From assembly GCA_015499985.1 (NCBI GenBank), contig JAAAUF010000129.1:1-60725 (forward strand): a DNA stretch of 60,725 nucleotides, in the 5' to 3' direction. Of this stretch, positions 27,250 to 38,280 are shown one piece after another (the first letter of the stretch is position 1; every line of letters starts with the position of its first letter). This DNA comes from Haplosporangium gracile. Taxonomy: Eukaryota > Mortierellomycota > Mortierellomycetes > Mortierellales > Mortierellaceae. A model generated the notes under the pieces. It had not been told where the DNA came from. It saw only the letters and a list, made by a program, of their open reading frames with translations, and searched no databases. The translations under genes and the position numbers were made by a program.

Positions 27250-27564
27250 TTTGGGTTCCTGAAAGAGAAGTCAGAGAAGTAAAAGCAGTTTTACGTACAA
27301 CTGTTGGGCTGCATCTAAGCGTACGTTGAATCCTATGGCGCAATGGCTGGTGACTTTTGTTCAAGCGACGAGTCATATCGGACACACCTTGGTTGGATTG
27401 TCTTTTTTTTCCCTTCAAGCTTTTTTTTTTAATTCTCACACACACTTCTTTCCCACTCTTTATTCCTCACTCACAACCACTCCCTCTTTTTACAACCGTC
27501 TTTGCCTCTTTCCTTTCAACGGCACTTCCACCCTTTTTTTTACATATTACATACACATATTACA
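27250..27564. promoter_or_regulatory. Bidirectional promoter, BRAT1-like / cystathionine beta-lyase
   Basis: 315 bp between divergent starts. It contains a GAGTCAT (TGACTC on the other strand) at 27370-27376, the core of the Gcn4/CPC-1 site, 189 bp before the lyase start, which would suit cross-pathway control of amino-acid synthesis. The lyase leader is CT-rich with long T runs. The Gcn4 assignment is a motif match only. Confidence 0.4.
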
Positions 27565-29709
27565 ATGACCGATACAATCGCACGCATCAAATACAGACCC
27601 GCCACCGAACTCGTCTATGTCGACAACTCGGACGGCAAGGGCCCCAAGGACAACTACAACGCCGCCTCTATGCCCATCTACCAGACCGCAACCTTCAAAC
27701 AGTCCTCCTCAACTCAGATGGGCGAATACGACTACTCCCGCTCAGGAAACCCTACTCGCTCCCACGTCGGTAAATGGTTTTTTGCATTCACTTAGTTCCA
27801 TGGGCTTCATTCATTCGCAGCCAAGGCTTAACGTCCGATACGGATACAGATACGACGCAAGCGGAGTCATCGAACTCAACTGCAAGGTGACTAACTACTT
27901 ACCCCACACATAAAAAAATATTTCATATCTTGTTCTTTGTAAACGTATAGAGAACCATCTTGCTAAAATCATGTCCGCCAAAAGGGCTTTTGCCGTTAAC
28001 AGCGGCATGACCGCCTTGGATGTTATCACACGCCTGGTCAAGGCCGGAGAGGAGGTCATTGCAGGCAACGATCTCTACGGAGGTAAGAACCCTTTTACAC
28101 TTTGTTTCACTCCTTTACACTCCTTCCCTTGCCACCATAATTCAATTCATTTCCTATCTCAGCCCACTACTCCTCCAGCTGCCCTACCCACAATTCATCC
28201 CACAACACCAACTACTGCAGATACAACAATCATCGTCAATCTGACTCGACAAGCACAACCAAGCGCTTTTGGATCAGAGCTCTCAACCAAAATTGTTCAT
28301 AAAGTCGGTCTGTGTGTGTCCCAGTCGACTGCGAGATAATCGCACATGGCTGGAGTTGAGAAGATAGAGGATAAATCTTCCGACAACTAACCGAGCCCCC
28401 AAATGATGTGATCAGGCGCCGGCGACAGATCGCACGAATATCATTTGCTAGCGTCCTTTTGAGTGGACTTTGTTTTTTTTTTTTCACTAAGGTTTATATG
28501 TCTGCATCAATGCATGCACTATGCGCAACTAACTAACTCACCCCTTTTCAATTGATTATATATCAAAAACAGGCACCAACAGATTGCTTAGCTTCTTGGC
28601 AACACACAACAATGTCAAGACGCATCACATCGATACCACCGACTCTGAAACCATCATTCCCTACCTCTCTGAAAAGACACGTCTCGTCTTGCTGGAGACG
28701 CCCACCAACCCATTGATGAAGATCGCCGACATTCCACGGATCTCTGAAATCGTACACGAAAGATGCCCGAATGCCCTTGTCGTTGTTGACAACACCATGA
28801 TGTCTCCTTATCTCCAGAAGCCCCTCGAATTGGGCGCCGATATCGTCTATCACTCTGGTACGAAGTATCTCAGCGGTCACCACGATCTCATGGCCGGAGT
28901 GGTTGCTGCTAAGGACGATTCCGTCGCAGAGGTAACTATTAAACCCTAGTTTTTGTCCTGGCGTCTCTTCTCTTTGTATCAGACCGCCTTGCGATGATTC
29001 TTACCCGCTCACTTATTCCTTTTAATTAGAAAATCTACTTTACGATTAACGCAACGGGAGTGGGTCTTGGCCCATTTGACTGCTGGCTGTTGATGAGGGG
29101 AGTCAAGACTTTGGCGGTGCGCATGGATCGTCAGCAGGCTAACGCGATCCAGATTGCAGATTTCTTGCAGTCGCATAAGTTCAAAGTGCACTACCCTGGA
29201 TTGAAGACACATCCCCAGTACGAGCTGCATGCCAAGATGTCGCGGGGTCCGGGAGCAGTGCTCAGTTTTGAGACTGGCAATGTTGAGTTGAGTGAGAAGC
29301 TAGTTGAGCTCACCCGTCTGTGGGGTATTAGTGTCAGCTTTGGCTGTGTTAACTCTTTGATCAGGTACGTTTGTCACGATGAATATTTCAAGACTGCCTT
29401 GAGAGTTGACTGAGACACTAGGAAAAANNNNNNNNNNGTTGATATGTGATCGTTGAAATTGTCAAGTCACAGACAGATCGGAAAGAGAATGATGTACTTA
29501 CAACTGTTTACATCTTATTTTTATTATCAATGAAAACTAGTATGCCATGTCGCATGTCCCATGCCAGTATCCCTGCCGAGGTGCGCGCAGCGCGCGCCAT
29601 GCCCGAGGATTTAATCCGTCTCTGCGTGGGAATCGAAGATGTCGACGATCTCCTTGAGGATCTCTACCATGCTCTCACTGCGTCTGGGGCCCTCAAGCTC
29701 GCCAACTGA
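27565..29709 (+). CDS. STR3: Cystathionine beta-lyase (PLP-dependent)
   Basis: Cleaves cystathionine to homocysteine, pyruvate and ammonia in methionine synthesis. Five exons: 27565-27769, 27951-28082, 28573-28931, 29030-29364 and 29541-29709, giving 399 residues, normal for the Cys/Met-metabolism PLP family. Motifs: YDYSRSGNPTR in exon 1, the ETPTNPLMKI segment, VVVDNT (the Asp that pairs with the PLP ring nitrogen), and SGTKYLSGHHDLMAG with the PLP-binding Lys at 210. GPFDCWLLMRGVKTLAVRMDRQ and the C-terminal RLCVGIEDVDDLLEDL are typical. The gap of ten N lies inside intron 4, so the protein is unaffected, though the intron's true length is unknown. Intron 3 is the longest at 490 nt. Beta-lyase is favoured over gamma-lyase by similarity to the fungal metG/STR3 group. 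Confidence 0.9.
29428..29437. other. Assembly gap (10 N)
   Basis: Ten N inside intron 4 of the cystathionine beta-lyase gene, probably a fixed-length scaffold gap of unknown true size. Confidence 0.98.
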
Positions 29710-30045
29710 AAACTTTTCATTATCAATACCGACAACACACAATAATTCCAATACACTTTTTTTCGCATAGCACATATTTCACCTTTTGAATAGAGTCGAA
29801 GACATACTCGATCACTTGTTCTATCCCGCCTCTTCTCGTCTCGACCTTTTACATATCATATCATACCATTAGTTTTTTTCAAAGAAAAAACGACAAATAT
29901 TCATACTGAGTTTATATTTTTATTATGTTACAATGGCTTTTGGCTTATGAAAAAGGTGCACGTTGCTGGATGATGGAAGGGGACTCAAAAAAGGGCAAAG
30001 AAGAAGAGAGTGAGAATGGAGGAGAAAGAGAGAGAGAACACGGGC
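29710..30045. other. Convergent 3' region, lyase / mitoferrin
   Basis: 336 bp, A/T-rich, with no coding signal. TTTTATTATG near 29913 gives an AATAAA-like signal on the minus strand for mitoferrin. Confidence 0.5.
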
Positions 30046-31995
30046 TTATGGAAGGTTGATAGGCTGCTGGTCAGCATTATCACGGCTCAAGAACCATTTT
30101 CCATATTCATAAACACCCCAGCAGATGGCAGTCGAGGGCATATGACTCAGAACACGAGGCTGGAGACCCTTTCCGAATCCTGCCAGCCCCTGGCGCTGAT
30201 AGATCAATTTGAAGGCATCGACCAATCCGTTACAGTTTCTTATCCTCGCATCTGTGGCCTCTCCACGAGTCTGGAGTAAAGTCTTGGCGACATCCAGGGG
30301 GGTTGTTGCAGCAGCAGCGACGGCACCGGCAATACCTCCGGCAGTAATGTGGGTCATGGGATCATATGCTCCCGAGGGATTAAGGACCTTGCGCAAGTAC
30401 TCGTAGGTTGCGAATTGGATCGATTGGAAGGGAATGGTCATGGTGAGGGTGGTTGGGTAGGAGATGTAGAAGGCGCGGAAACCCTCGGCCTTGTTGACCT
30501 TCATGAAGCAATCCATGACGCTAGTGTAGACCGATCCGTGGACCTGCATTCTTTGCTTGATCACATCGAAGGGGTTCATCAAGGCATCACTGGCAATGGT
30601 GGCACAGGCACCAGCGGCAGCTAGTATTAATGAGAAACATGTGTTGCCATCAAGGTTAGTGTTGAGCGAAAGAGATAGGGAGGGACGCTCATTCATGCAT
30701 GATTGTGCCACCATCCTGACCGCGCTGTCTCCTTTCTCACTTGATCCTCTTTCCTAAGTTGTTATCGTCCATAACATTTTATCGCGCAACCATCTTTTTT
30801 TTGAAGGAAGTGAAGGAGGGCGAAGGAGTCCTTACCAGCGGCGATGGGGTGGTGTCCAGATTCGTTTCCGCCAAAGGCATGTTTGGCGTACTCATAAGTT
30901 CCAAAGTAAAGAGCGTGGGCAGGACCAGCACCCAAGATGACCGAGTTGACACCTCTCCAGAGAGTTTTGGCGCCCTCTGTGGTCGAGATCTTTGAAAAGG
31001 CGTTGAGGACTCCACTGTAAACGGCTTGGGAGGTTGGCTGGAGGATCTGCATTCTCGTCTAAGGTTTTGGTATTATTTGTTGCGGCGTCCATTGTGATGA
31101 AGGAACAACGAAAAATAATCGGAAGGGGAGAAAGATGAGGTGAAATGACAGTTTAGAGAGAGTTCAGTCGAGTGAGTTGAGTTGAAGTGTTCTTGTCGCA
31201 TGTATATTATATTTCTGCATATTTTTTTTTTTTTTTACGACGGGGTGTGGGCGGTGAGCGAAGGAAGGGAGGAAGGGAGAGTGTGTGTGCGGGCAAGCGA
31301 ACCACTTTCCCACCACTTGTCAACCATACACACTCACTCACATACTCACTCGCACACGTTTTCACCCATGGTTGATCCAGAGGTCGGCCATGCTGCTGAT
31401 CTCTTCACATCTTTCCCATGACCTATGGTCTTCTCCATCCGCATTCCTTGCATCCATGTGATCTCGCTCTCTGTATCCTTGTCATCTGTCTGGTAGGCTC
31501 CTCCCATACACAGCAACACTCCTGCGCATCCTGAAGTTGATCACTGTTCCCTTTTCACTTTTTTAGTTCGCAACAAGGCTGAGGTTGGTATACGGTCACC
31601 GTCTGTTGTCGCGGGCTTATAACACTTCCCGTCAACAACTGGTCTCCTCTGACTGATCGATAAGTGGTATCCCTGTATCCTTGTTTCCTTGCCGTCCTGC
31701 CGTTGAGTGTTGCGCTCTGGTTGCAAAAAATCCAGCTAGTGTTGTAAACCGATCTGCATTCCCCTAGTATGTAAAGATCAGAGGTAGCGGTTGTGGTGGT
31801 ATCACCCCTACGTCGTTGTTTTCGTTCGTTGGTTCTTTCGTGATCAGGAATATTATATACCTTGATGGAGTCGACGGGGTACATGACGGCGTGTTCTGCG
31901 ATACCGGCAAAGGCACCGGCGAGCAGACTGGCAGAGAGGGATGCGTTGTCGGGCAAGGCCTCGTATTCGAACTCTTCGATCGCTTGAGTAGTCAT
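30046..31995 (-). CDS. MRS4: Mitoferrin, mitochondrial iron carrier (MRS3/MRS4 type)
   Basis: Inner-membrane carrier that brings iron into the mitochondrial matrix for heme and Fe-S cluster synthesis. Three exons on the minus strand: 31995-31861, 31058-30836 and 30620-30046, giving 310 residues, the normal carrier length. The three carrier signature motifs are present: YPVDSIK|TRMQ split by intron 1, NPFDVIKQRMQ, and TPLDVAKTLLQTRG. The threefold repeat with GAFAGIAEH, GACATIASDALMNPFD and GGIAGAVAAAATTPLD places it with mitoferrin and not with other carriers. Intron 1 is unusually long (802 nt) and contains a CT/GT-rich stretch but no exon I can support. The ATG at 31995 gives a short acidic N-terminus as in the family. 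Confidence 0.93.
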
Positions 31996-32615
31996 GGCTG
32001 TTGTGTTGTTGATTGTAGTAGTTAAAGTGAGTCGAGTAGAGTGTTGTGGAGTAGAGAAGATAAGAAAACAAGGGTCGGGCGGAGAGGGAGGCTGAGAGTG
32101 GAGTGGAGTGGGGTGAAGTGGAGTACAAGTCAAGAACAGGAGGAGAGAGGGAAAAAAGAAGAGAAAAAAAGGGAATTTCTGCTTCTCATTTATGCGTTTT
32201 TTCATCTGCTCTGGTCTGCCCGCCATTCTTCCTCGTTTCTTCCTATTCTTCCTTCACATGAGCGTGGGTGGTGTCATCGAACGAGTACAAAGAGTAAGAA
32301 AAAACTCAAAAAAAAAAAAAAGATGCGCAAAAGGAGCAATCGAGCCATGCATGGATTCCCCTCAGTGTACTCTCTTTATTCGTTTAAATTTACTATTTGT
32401 TGTGAACCATCGCCATTGCTGATCTCCCTTCACCCCCTGCATCATCGACAACGAAGAGTATCACTCTATCCCCCTCCCCAGGCAGCCGCCTTTATAAAGG
32501 CGAAGTAGTCACCTCATTTTCTATCTCATCCACATTCACTCAATCATTCTCGATCGAGAATCAACAACAGCGACATCAACAACATCAACAACAACAGCAA
32601 CAGCCACGTAACAAT
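31996..32615. promoter_or_regulatory. Divergent promoter region, mitoferrin / candidate small gene
   Basis: 620 bp. The mitoferrin side is purine-rich on the plus strand (32040-32175). On the plus strand a TATA box TTTATAAAGG lies at 32491-32500, with CCCCT stress-response-like elements upstream (near 32430 and 32470), followed by a CAACAACA-rich leader to an ATG at 32616. Confidence 0.45.
32491..32500 (+). promoter_or_regulatory. TATA box (TTTATAAAGG)
   Basis: Strong TATA-type element 116 bp before the ATG at 32616, with C-rich CCCCT elements (STRE-like) 20-60 bp upstream and a CA-rich leader downstream. This is the layout of strongly inducible fungal genes. Confidence 0.45.
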
Positions 32616-32959
32616 ATGCCAGGTGTGGTTGCACAGTCGTACTACTGCTTCTTCTCGTCTTTCTCAATTGATCGTTATTCGTCATGTCGCTTCACGGCCC
32701 ACGATCGTTAGGTTTGTGTGACAACAACCCAAACACCACGCCCAACAAAAATTACTCTCCTTGCGCGCCTGACAGAAAACTGTGATTTTTCTTTCGTTCT
32801 TCGTTTTTACCTTTTGCGCACAAAAAGGAAAAAAAAAAAAAAAAAATTGCCAAGCAAAGAGCGCAGTCCTTATGTCAAGCCTCACTCTTTTCTTTCTTTT
32901 TCTTTCGCTTTCAGTCGGTCATCGAAAACTGGGTCGAAGGTGACCCGTCCAATACAACG
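32616..32959 (+). other. Possible small gene, product unknown
   Basis: Behind the TATA box and a CAACAACAG leader is ATG CCA GGT at 32616. If an intron runs from 32625 to the CAG acceptor near 32914, the joined frame is MPG followed by SVIENWVEGDPSNTT and a stop, only 18 codons. Other splice choices give different short frames, including a basic C-terminus ending in MKIK near 33032. I cannot choose between them and recognise no family. The promoter is more convincing than the protein. Confidence 0.25.
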
Positions 32960-34045
32960 TAGAAAGGGTTCAATGATCATCCGTCGAGCAGCCAAACAGC
33001 AAACTACAAAAGCACCAACAATGAAAATCAAATAATAGTGAATCAAGATGAACACAACTCGGGACTTGAAATAAATAAAAGCAAAAAAAAAAAAAAAACT
33101 CCTACTTGCCAGCGTCTACATGCATGCGCACACAGCGAGTGCTTCTTCTGTCTCAACTTTGCAGGCAAGAGAAAAAAGGTTATCAGATCCTTTTCTTTTT
33201 TTCTTTACTGCGCACTTTGAAGGCTAAACCCATCTGGCCCCTCTCTCTCTTTTTTATTCATGGCCCCTCGTCATGGTATGGATCATCGTCCACTTTCTAC
33301 TTCGCTGTTCTGTTTCTTTCAAGACGGTTGACCTTATCAGATCAAAACTCTTTTATCCTCAGCACCTACCCAAGACTTCACCCTCTTTTTGGGCACGTTG
33401 ATGAGAAAAACTTGTCTTTGAGGCTTTTCCTATCCCTTTCTCTGCTTTCGACCAGAAAAAGTGGTCAAATTTTGTTTATGTTATCTCTCCTGTCGTGTCA
33501 ATTCCGCGTATTTACTCAATACAGTCCAACCTGGCTTAAAGTAACCCGGATTAACGGAAACCCTGGTTTAATGTAAACGCTTCTTCGGTCCCAAAGACTG
33601 ATATGAAGTCAGTTTTGGCCTCAACGGACCTGAGTTAAAGTAAAAACTGGCTTAAAGGAAGGCTTTTGTCCGGTCCCGACAGTTTACGTTAAGACAGGTT
33701 GGACTGTAATCTCATTTAAATTGACAGACAAAGGGATAATACTGTTTTATTTTTCTGTATTTTATTCTTTATGGATATCCATACCCTATTTGAACATGCC
33801 GTTTGTTATGAAGTGAAGAAGAACTAGGATAGGCGCTGCGCTTACTCGCGCCGGGCCTGGATCTGGACAAAAACCAAAGGCTATACACGAATCCATGATA
33901 TCATGGTTTAGCGCCATCTTCCTTGATGTCCTGACAGATATGAAATCGATCTACGGTTCGCGCCGTCCCCTCGCACCCACTACCCTGTCCTTGAGCCCTT
34001 TTTTTCTACGATACAACAGGGACGCATTTTTGAGGAGGGGTTCTA
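32960..34045. other. Gene-poor region carrying a MITE
   Basis: About 1.1 kb without a supported gene between the candidate small gene and the AIG1 stop. It holds A and T homopolymers, one MITE (33522-33706) and otherwise unremarkable sequence. Confidence 0.6.
33522..33706. mobile_element. 185-bp MITE, pogo/Tigger-like (Tc1/mariner superfamily)
   Basis: The ends are inverted repeats. The left end begins CAGTCCAACCTGGCTTAA; the right end, read on the other strand, begins CAGTCCAACCTGTCTTAA. Similarity extends for about 25 bp with a few mismatches. Both ends are flanked by TA (33520-33521 and 33707-33708), the target duplication of the Tc1/mariner superfamily. The interior has further degenerate copies of a GGCTTAAAGTAA unit and a central hairpin (CCAAAGACTGA / TCAGTTTTGG near 33591-33618), so the element can fold on itself. 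There is no transposase frame, so it is non-autonomous. The CAGT start and TTAA-rich ends resemble pogo/Tigger elements; the sub-family is inferred. Confidence 0.85.
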
Positions 34046-35657
34046 TTACATCAAGCTGCAGGCGCTGACCACGTTTTTCGTGCCTGACTGAATCATCTGA
34101 GGAACCGACACGGCAGCAGTGCGAATGCTCTGCACAATAAAGTTGTCTTGCGCAACTCCCATCTAAAAAAGAGTTATGAAGACCATTCAGCATGTCAATG
34201 GGAGTAATGCACGCCTTGCATAAAGAATTAAAACCAACCAAATAAACGAAAGGAAAAAAAGAGCATACCCTGTTGTTCATCTCCTGGAAAAAGGAGCAAG
34301 TAAACTTTGCCCTCCGAGCGCCCTCCTCGACAGAGACAACGGCCTCATAGAGCTCTAAGAAACAATCGCGTGCGTACATACTAGAACGAGTATTGCTGTT
34401 GGACAAGAAGATAACGGGTGGCTGGTAGGGTAACTTGAACCACTGGTTCAGGACACTGACAAAGCCGTCCACGGGGTCCGACAACGCTTCAATGTTGTCC
34501 TCCAGATAATCTCTCTGGTCCTCATCCACATGTGTAAAGACAATGACGACGTGCTTCCAGAACTGGGGGCCCAACAGGCGTTCAAAGAGCCTCAACATGT
34601 TCTTGGTGTACTCGTCCAGTCGAGTGTTGTGAATGTTAAAGACAAGAATGAATGCGCTGACTCCGTGAGATAGCCTTTTAAAAAACTCGACCATTAAGTG
34701 GACGTTTTCCACGTCCTTGTAAGTCGATTCACACATGCCGGGCCTAAAGGGTCAAAGAGGACGTGGAAAGTAAGTCGATGCTTGATGAGTTTTCTGTAAT
34801 GTTTTTTTTTTTCTACTATACTCCTCTGACTCGTGATAGTAGCGTAAGGAATACCCTGCCACAAAATCTCGAGTCGTCTCACTCGTCCATTGCTCTTTTT
34901 TGTTACCCTGCCTCACCTCCCATCATCGGCTAGGCCGAGCCCAGTCCAAATACGGCGGCATTTGGACCCCCTCTTTTGCCGTGTCCCTCCAATTTTCGTG
35001 TTTATTTTAGCACAAAGAAAAAAAGAAAAAAAATTCATGCCTTGTTTCGTAACATAGACATACAGACAGACGGATACACAAAACTTACGTATCGACGATG
35101 TGCACCATTCTCCGGACATCGGGCAATCTCCACGGACGAACACAACTTCCAATTTGCTTGGTAACTGCCTAATACAAAGACACATAATAAACAAAGGACG
35201 CATTAGAAAAAAGTTTAGAAAAAGCTTTTTTTTTTTTTTTGCTTGATGGAAGGCTTGTCTTCAAAAGGCAGAAACACGAAGCACTACAATTGGCTGGGTG
35301 AAAGGAGCAAAAGGGAGGTGCTGGTTGCCCTAGCCCAGGTCTTGTATGGGCTCGGCGACCACATCGTTCAAAGAGCAGCAACAACAGGTACCGAGAGACA
35401 AGCACTTACTGTAACAGAGCGACCAGACTGGAACAAGGGTTCCTGAATAATCGAGTTCAAGGTTGAGGATTTACCATTGCCGACTGCTCCGAGCTACAAA
35501 GGAGTGTCACATTCCGCAAAACGTGCAAAGATAAAGTGAATGGGTAAGAAGCATGTTTTTTGTTATGAAGTTATCGGACTGTGACCTTGAGAGACCAAGA
35601 AGAGGAGGAAGGGCTCATTACCACAGCAAGGACGACGTTGTTACTGTCGTTAATCAT
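34046..35657 (-). CDS. AIG1/GIMAP-type GTPase
   Basis: Small septin-related GTPase of the AIG1 family. Five exons on the minus strand: 35657-35622, 35493-35410, 35168-35089, 34743-34269 and 34162-34046, giving 263 residues. G1 P-loop GAVGNGKSS at 14-22, a candidate G2 Thr in the SVT / AVTKQ segment, and G3 DTPG at 66-69 split by an intron. The AIG1 conserved box follows as GVSAFILVFNIHNTRLDEYTKNML, then VIVFTHVDED, where the usual TKxD of G4 is replaced by THVD. The C-terminus is short with no clear membrane anchor. AIG1 GTPases act in plant defence and vertebrate lymphocyte survival; a fungal role is not known to me. The family call is firm, function is open. Confidence 0.87.
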
Positions 35658-36116
35658 GACTGAATTGTGTTGAAAAAGTGTAAAGAATGAGAAAGGTTTT
35701 GAATGAGAGTAATGAAAGTGAATGAGAAAGAAGAAGGAAGAAGGAAGAAGAAAGAAGAGGAAAGGCGAAAGAGTTGGAAAGAGGTGAGAAAAGATAGAAA
35801 AGGAGGAAAAAGAAGTGGCAAAAGCCTCGGCTTTTGAGAGCGCTCTGTTGCCCTCGCCACGCCTCAGCCCCAGCCTGCATTGCGGCTTACTGACCACGCT
35901 TCCACCATCCAACCTGCATCGCCTCTTCTCATCCTCGGAGAACACTATCTTCGGATATGTACAGTGTCTGTTGTTGGTTATTCGTATTATTGCTTTTTCT
36001 TTAAATGTGTTCAACAAGATGGGGGATTGACTATCTTTCTTTTTCGGACCATGATTCCTCCTAAGCGGAGAGTTGCACGGTCCACCTTACACGTCAGCCT
36101 TCACTGCTACGCATGC
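35658..36116. other. Intergenic, AIG1 promoter and SerRS 3' region
   Basis: 459 bp. The part next to AIG1 (35660-35815) is purine-rich on the plus strand, i.e. a CT-rich leader for the minus-strand gene. The remainder is the 3' flank of SerRS. No gene seen. Confidence 0.5.
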
Positions 36117-38054
36117 TTATTTCTATTTACGAGAAGTGGAAACAAAAAAGAGTCATTTTAGTAACGAGACACACGACACAACCTTGAATCCATGAACAAA
36201 AGTCAGCATACATATCCGTATTCTTACCTTGGGCTGCTTGAGCTCACGGACGAAAGGCAAGAAATCCTTGCCATCCATGTAAGGGATCAAGACCTCGGGA
36301 ACGCGGACACCATCGGGGGTCTGGTAGTTCTCCAAGATACACGAGAGAGTGCGGGTGGTGGCGGTCAAGGTCGAGTTCAAGCAGTGGACGTACTTCTTCT
36401 CACGATCACCCATCTTCTTAATTCCGCAACGGATCTCGAGGCTACGCGACTGGTAGTCAGTGCAGTTTGAGCATGAGACCAACTCCTTGTAGGCGCCCTG
36501 GAAGGGGAACCAGGCCTCCAAATCGTACTTCTTGGCAGCGGCGTTGTTGAGGGCTCCAGAGACGATCGAGACAACACGGTACGAGAGACCGAGCGACTTG
36601 TAAAAGTCCTCGGAGTTCTCAATCATGTGGTCAAACATCTCCCACGACTTCTCGGGCTCAGTCAAACAGAACTGCTCGATCTTCTCGAACTGATGGACAC
36701 GGAAAATACCCCAGGTATCGCGACCGTGGGCACCGGCCTCCTTACGGAAGCAGGTCGAGTAACCGGCGTACTTAACGGGCAACTGCTCCTTGGGCTGCTC
36801 GAACCATTCGTTGGCGTGGAAGGCAGAGATGGGCTGCTCAGAGGTGGCGATCAAGTACATGTCCTCGTTCTCGCCGTTGACCTTGTACAACTCCTCGTCG
36901 AACTGCGAAAGCTGGGCAGTCTGAGCCATGGCCTCCTTCTTCATGAAGTAAGGGGTCTGGAGCTTGGTGTAGTTGCGCTTGCCCAAGAACGAAAGTCCAT
37001 AGTTGACCAAGGCCATGTTGAGCTCAACACCGGCGTTGACTAAGAAGTAACCACGGTGGGAGGCGACCTTGTTACCACGCTCGGGATCATAACCGCCAAG
37101 GCGGTAGAGGAGCTCATCGTGGGAGTAGACCTTGGGGGTGTGCTCGGGCTCCTTGCCGTTGTGGAAGTAAGTTCTCTCGACAACGTTGTTATCCTAGTGG
37201 TAAGAAACGCGACCGACTGTTAATGACTGAGCTAATCTCCTTTGATCCTTACAAGGATCCATGCATGCCGTGGTCGAAATATCTCTACCTCGTTGTCCGA
37301 GATTGGGACAGAGTCGTGAACCAAGTTTCCAACTGTGCCCAACTTGGCGTTCCACAAAGCCTCCTTGGCCTTAACATCGAGCTCCAAAGCATCCTGTTCC
37401 TTCTTGCAGTCGGCGCGGGCCTGGATGAGCTCCGAGGCATCCTCCTTTTTCTATTTTCAAAAACAAAAGGTCATAACGAATTGGTATTTTCTTGCTGTTG
37501 TTCCTGAACGAGTTGGCTCCATTGTTACTTTGCTTCGCCCGAATTCCCGTTATCGGCAATACCTTCATCTTCATGCCAATCTCCTTCTGGATGGCGTTGG
37601 ACTTCTTGTTCAATTGGTCAAGGCCGAAACGAGCTATTAGGTGACGCATGGAGCAAGATACATTGGTTAGATATGAATGATGACAGGACTTCAGCGGTGG
37701 TTTTCGTATAGAAATAATCCTTGATTGTCGCGATACTCGAGCAATTGGCCAGCATTGAACAATTTCTCTATAGCGAATGAGTCCGTATGCACTTTGGTCC
37801 TCGCTCTCATTCCTGCTGATTGCTGAAGTCGGTCATCTGGTGGCAAGCTAGCTTTCTAACTTATTTTGGTGGCTGAGTGAATGGTGGTAATGCAACAATA
37901 GTTTAAAAGAGAGAGACGTACTGGTCTTCCAGTCCTCGTAGAGGGCGATGATCTCGTCGACGATCTCGACGGAATCGTGTCTGCGACGCTGGGACTCGCG
38001 AATGAGCTCTGGTTCGCCTCCGCGCTCCTCCAAGAAAAGGTTAATGTCCAGCAT
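36117..38054 (-). CDS. SES1: Seryl-tRNA synthetase, cytosolic
   Basis: Charges tRNA-Ser with serine. Exons on the minus strand: 38054-37922, 37633-37563, 37450-37289, 37193-36228 and a proposed 6-nt final exon 36122-36117 (Lys-stop), giving 445 residues, close to the family length. The N-terminal [13 protein letters not shown] and the tRNA-binding coiled coil (exons 1-3) are typical. Motif 2 appears as [24 protein letters not shown], class II, and motif 3 as [16 protein letters not shown]. The reading frame after 36228 runs on through GTAAGA into 25 more residues (VRIRICML...), but an intron 36227-36123 ending in TAG joins to AAA TAA and gives the expected Lys-ending C-terminus. The last exon is my least certain join; the rest is solid. 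Confidence 0.93.
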
Positions 38055-38280
38055 GGTGGGTGTTGTGTGTGTGAAAAGGAGAAAGGGTAACTATTTTTTG
38101 TTCGTGTTAGGTGGGACTCATATGGGTTCGTTCGTTCGGTTTTTATTTACGTTGTTTGTTCAGGCCCCTTAAGATGAATACAAGGTGACAAGTTTTTTTT
38201 TTCTTCTCTGGTCTTGTTTGTAACCTGGCTTTCTTTTTTTTCTTTTTTTTTTTGACTTGACTCAACCATACAAACACACC
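38055..38280. promoter_or_regulatory. 226-bp bidirectional promoter, SerRS / NOPCHAP1
   Basis: All sequence between two divergent start codons. T-rich next to NOPCHAP1. A GGACTCAT occurs near 38114, one base off the Gcn4 core. No TATA box. Confidence 0.45.

Noticed and set aside
31555..31860. Extension of mitoferrin exon 1 into a 223-codon frame
   Set aside because: Read-through into intron 1; a GTATAT donor at the TCCATCAAG junction restores the carrier motif in the next exon.
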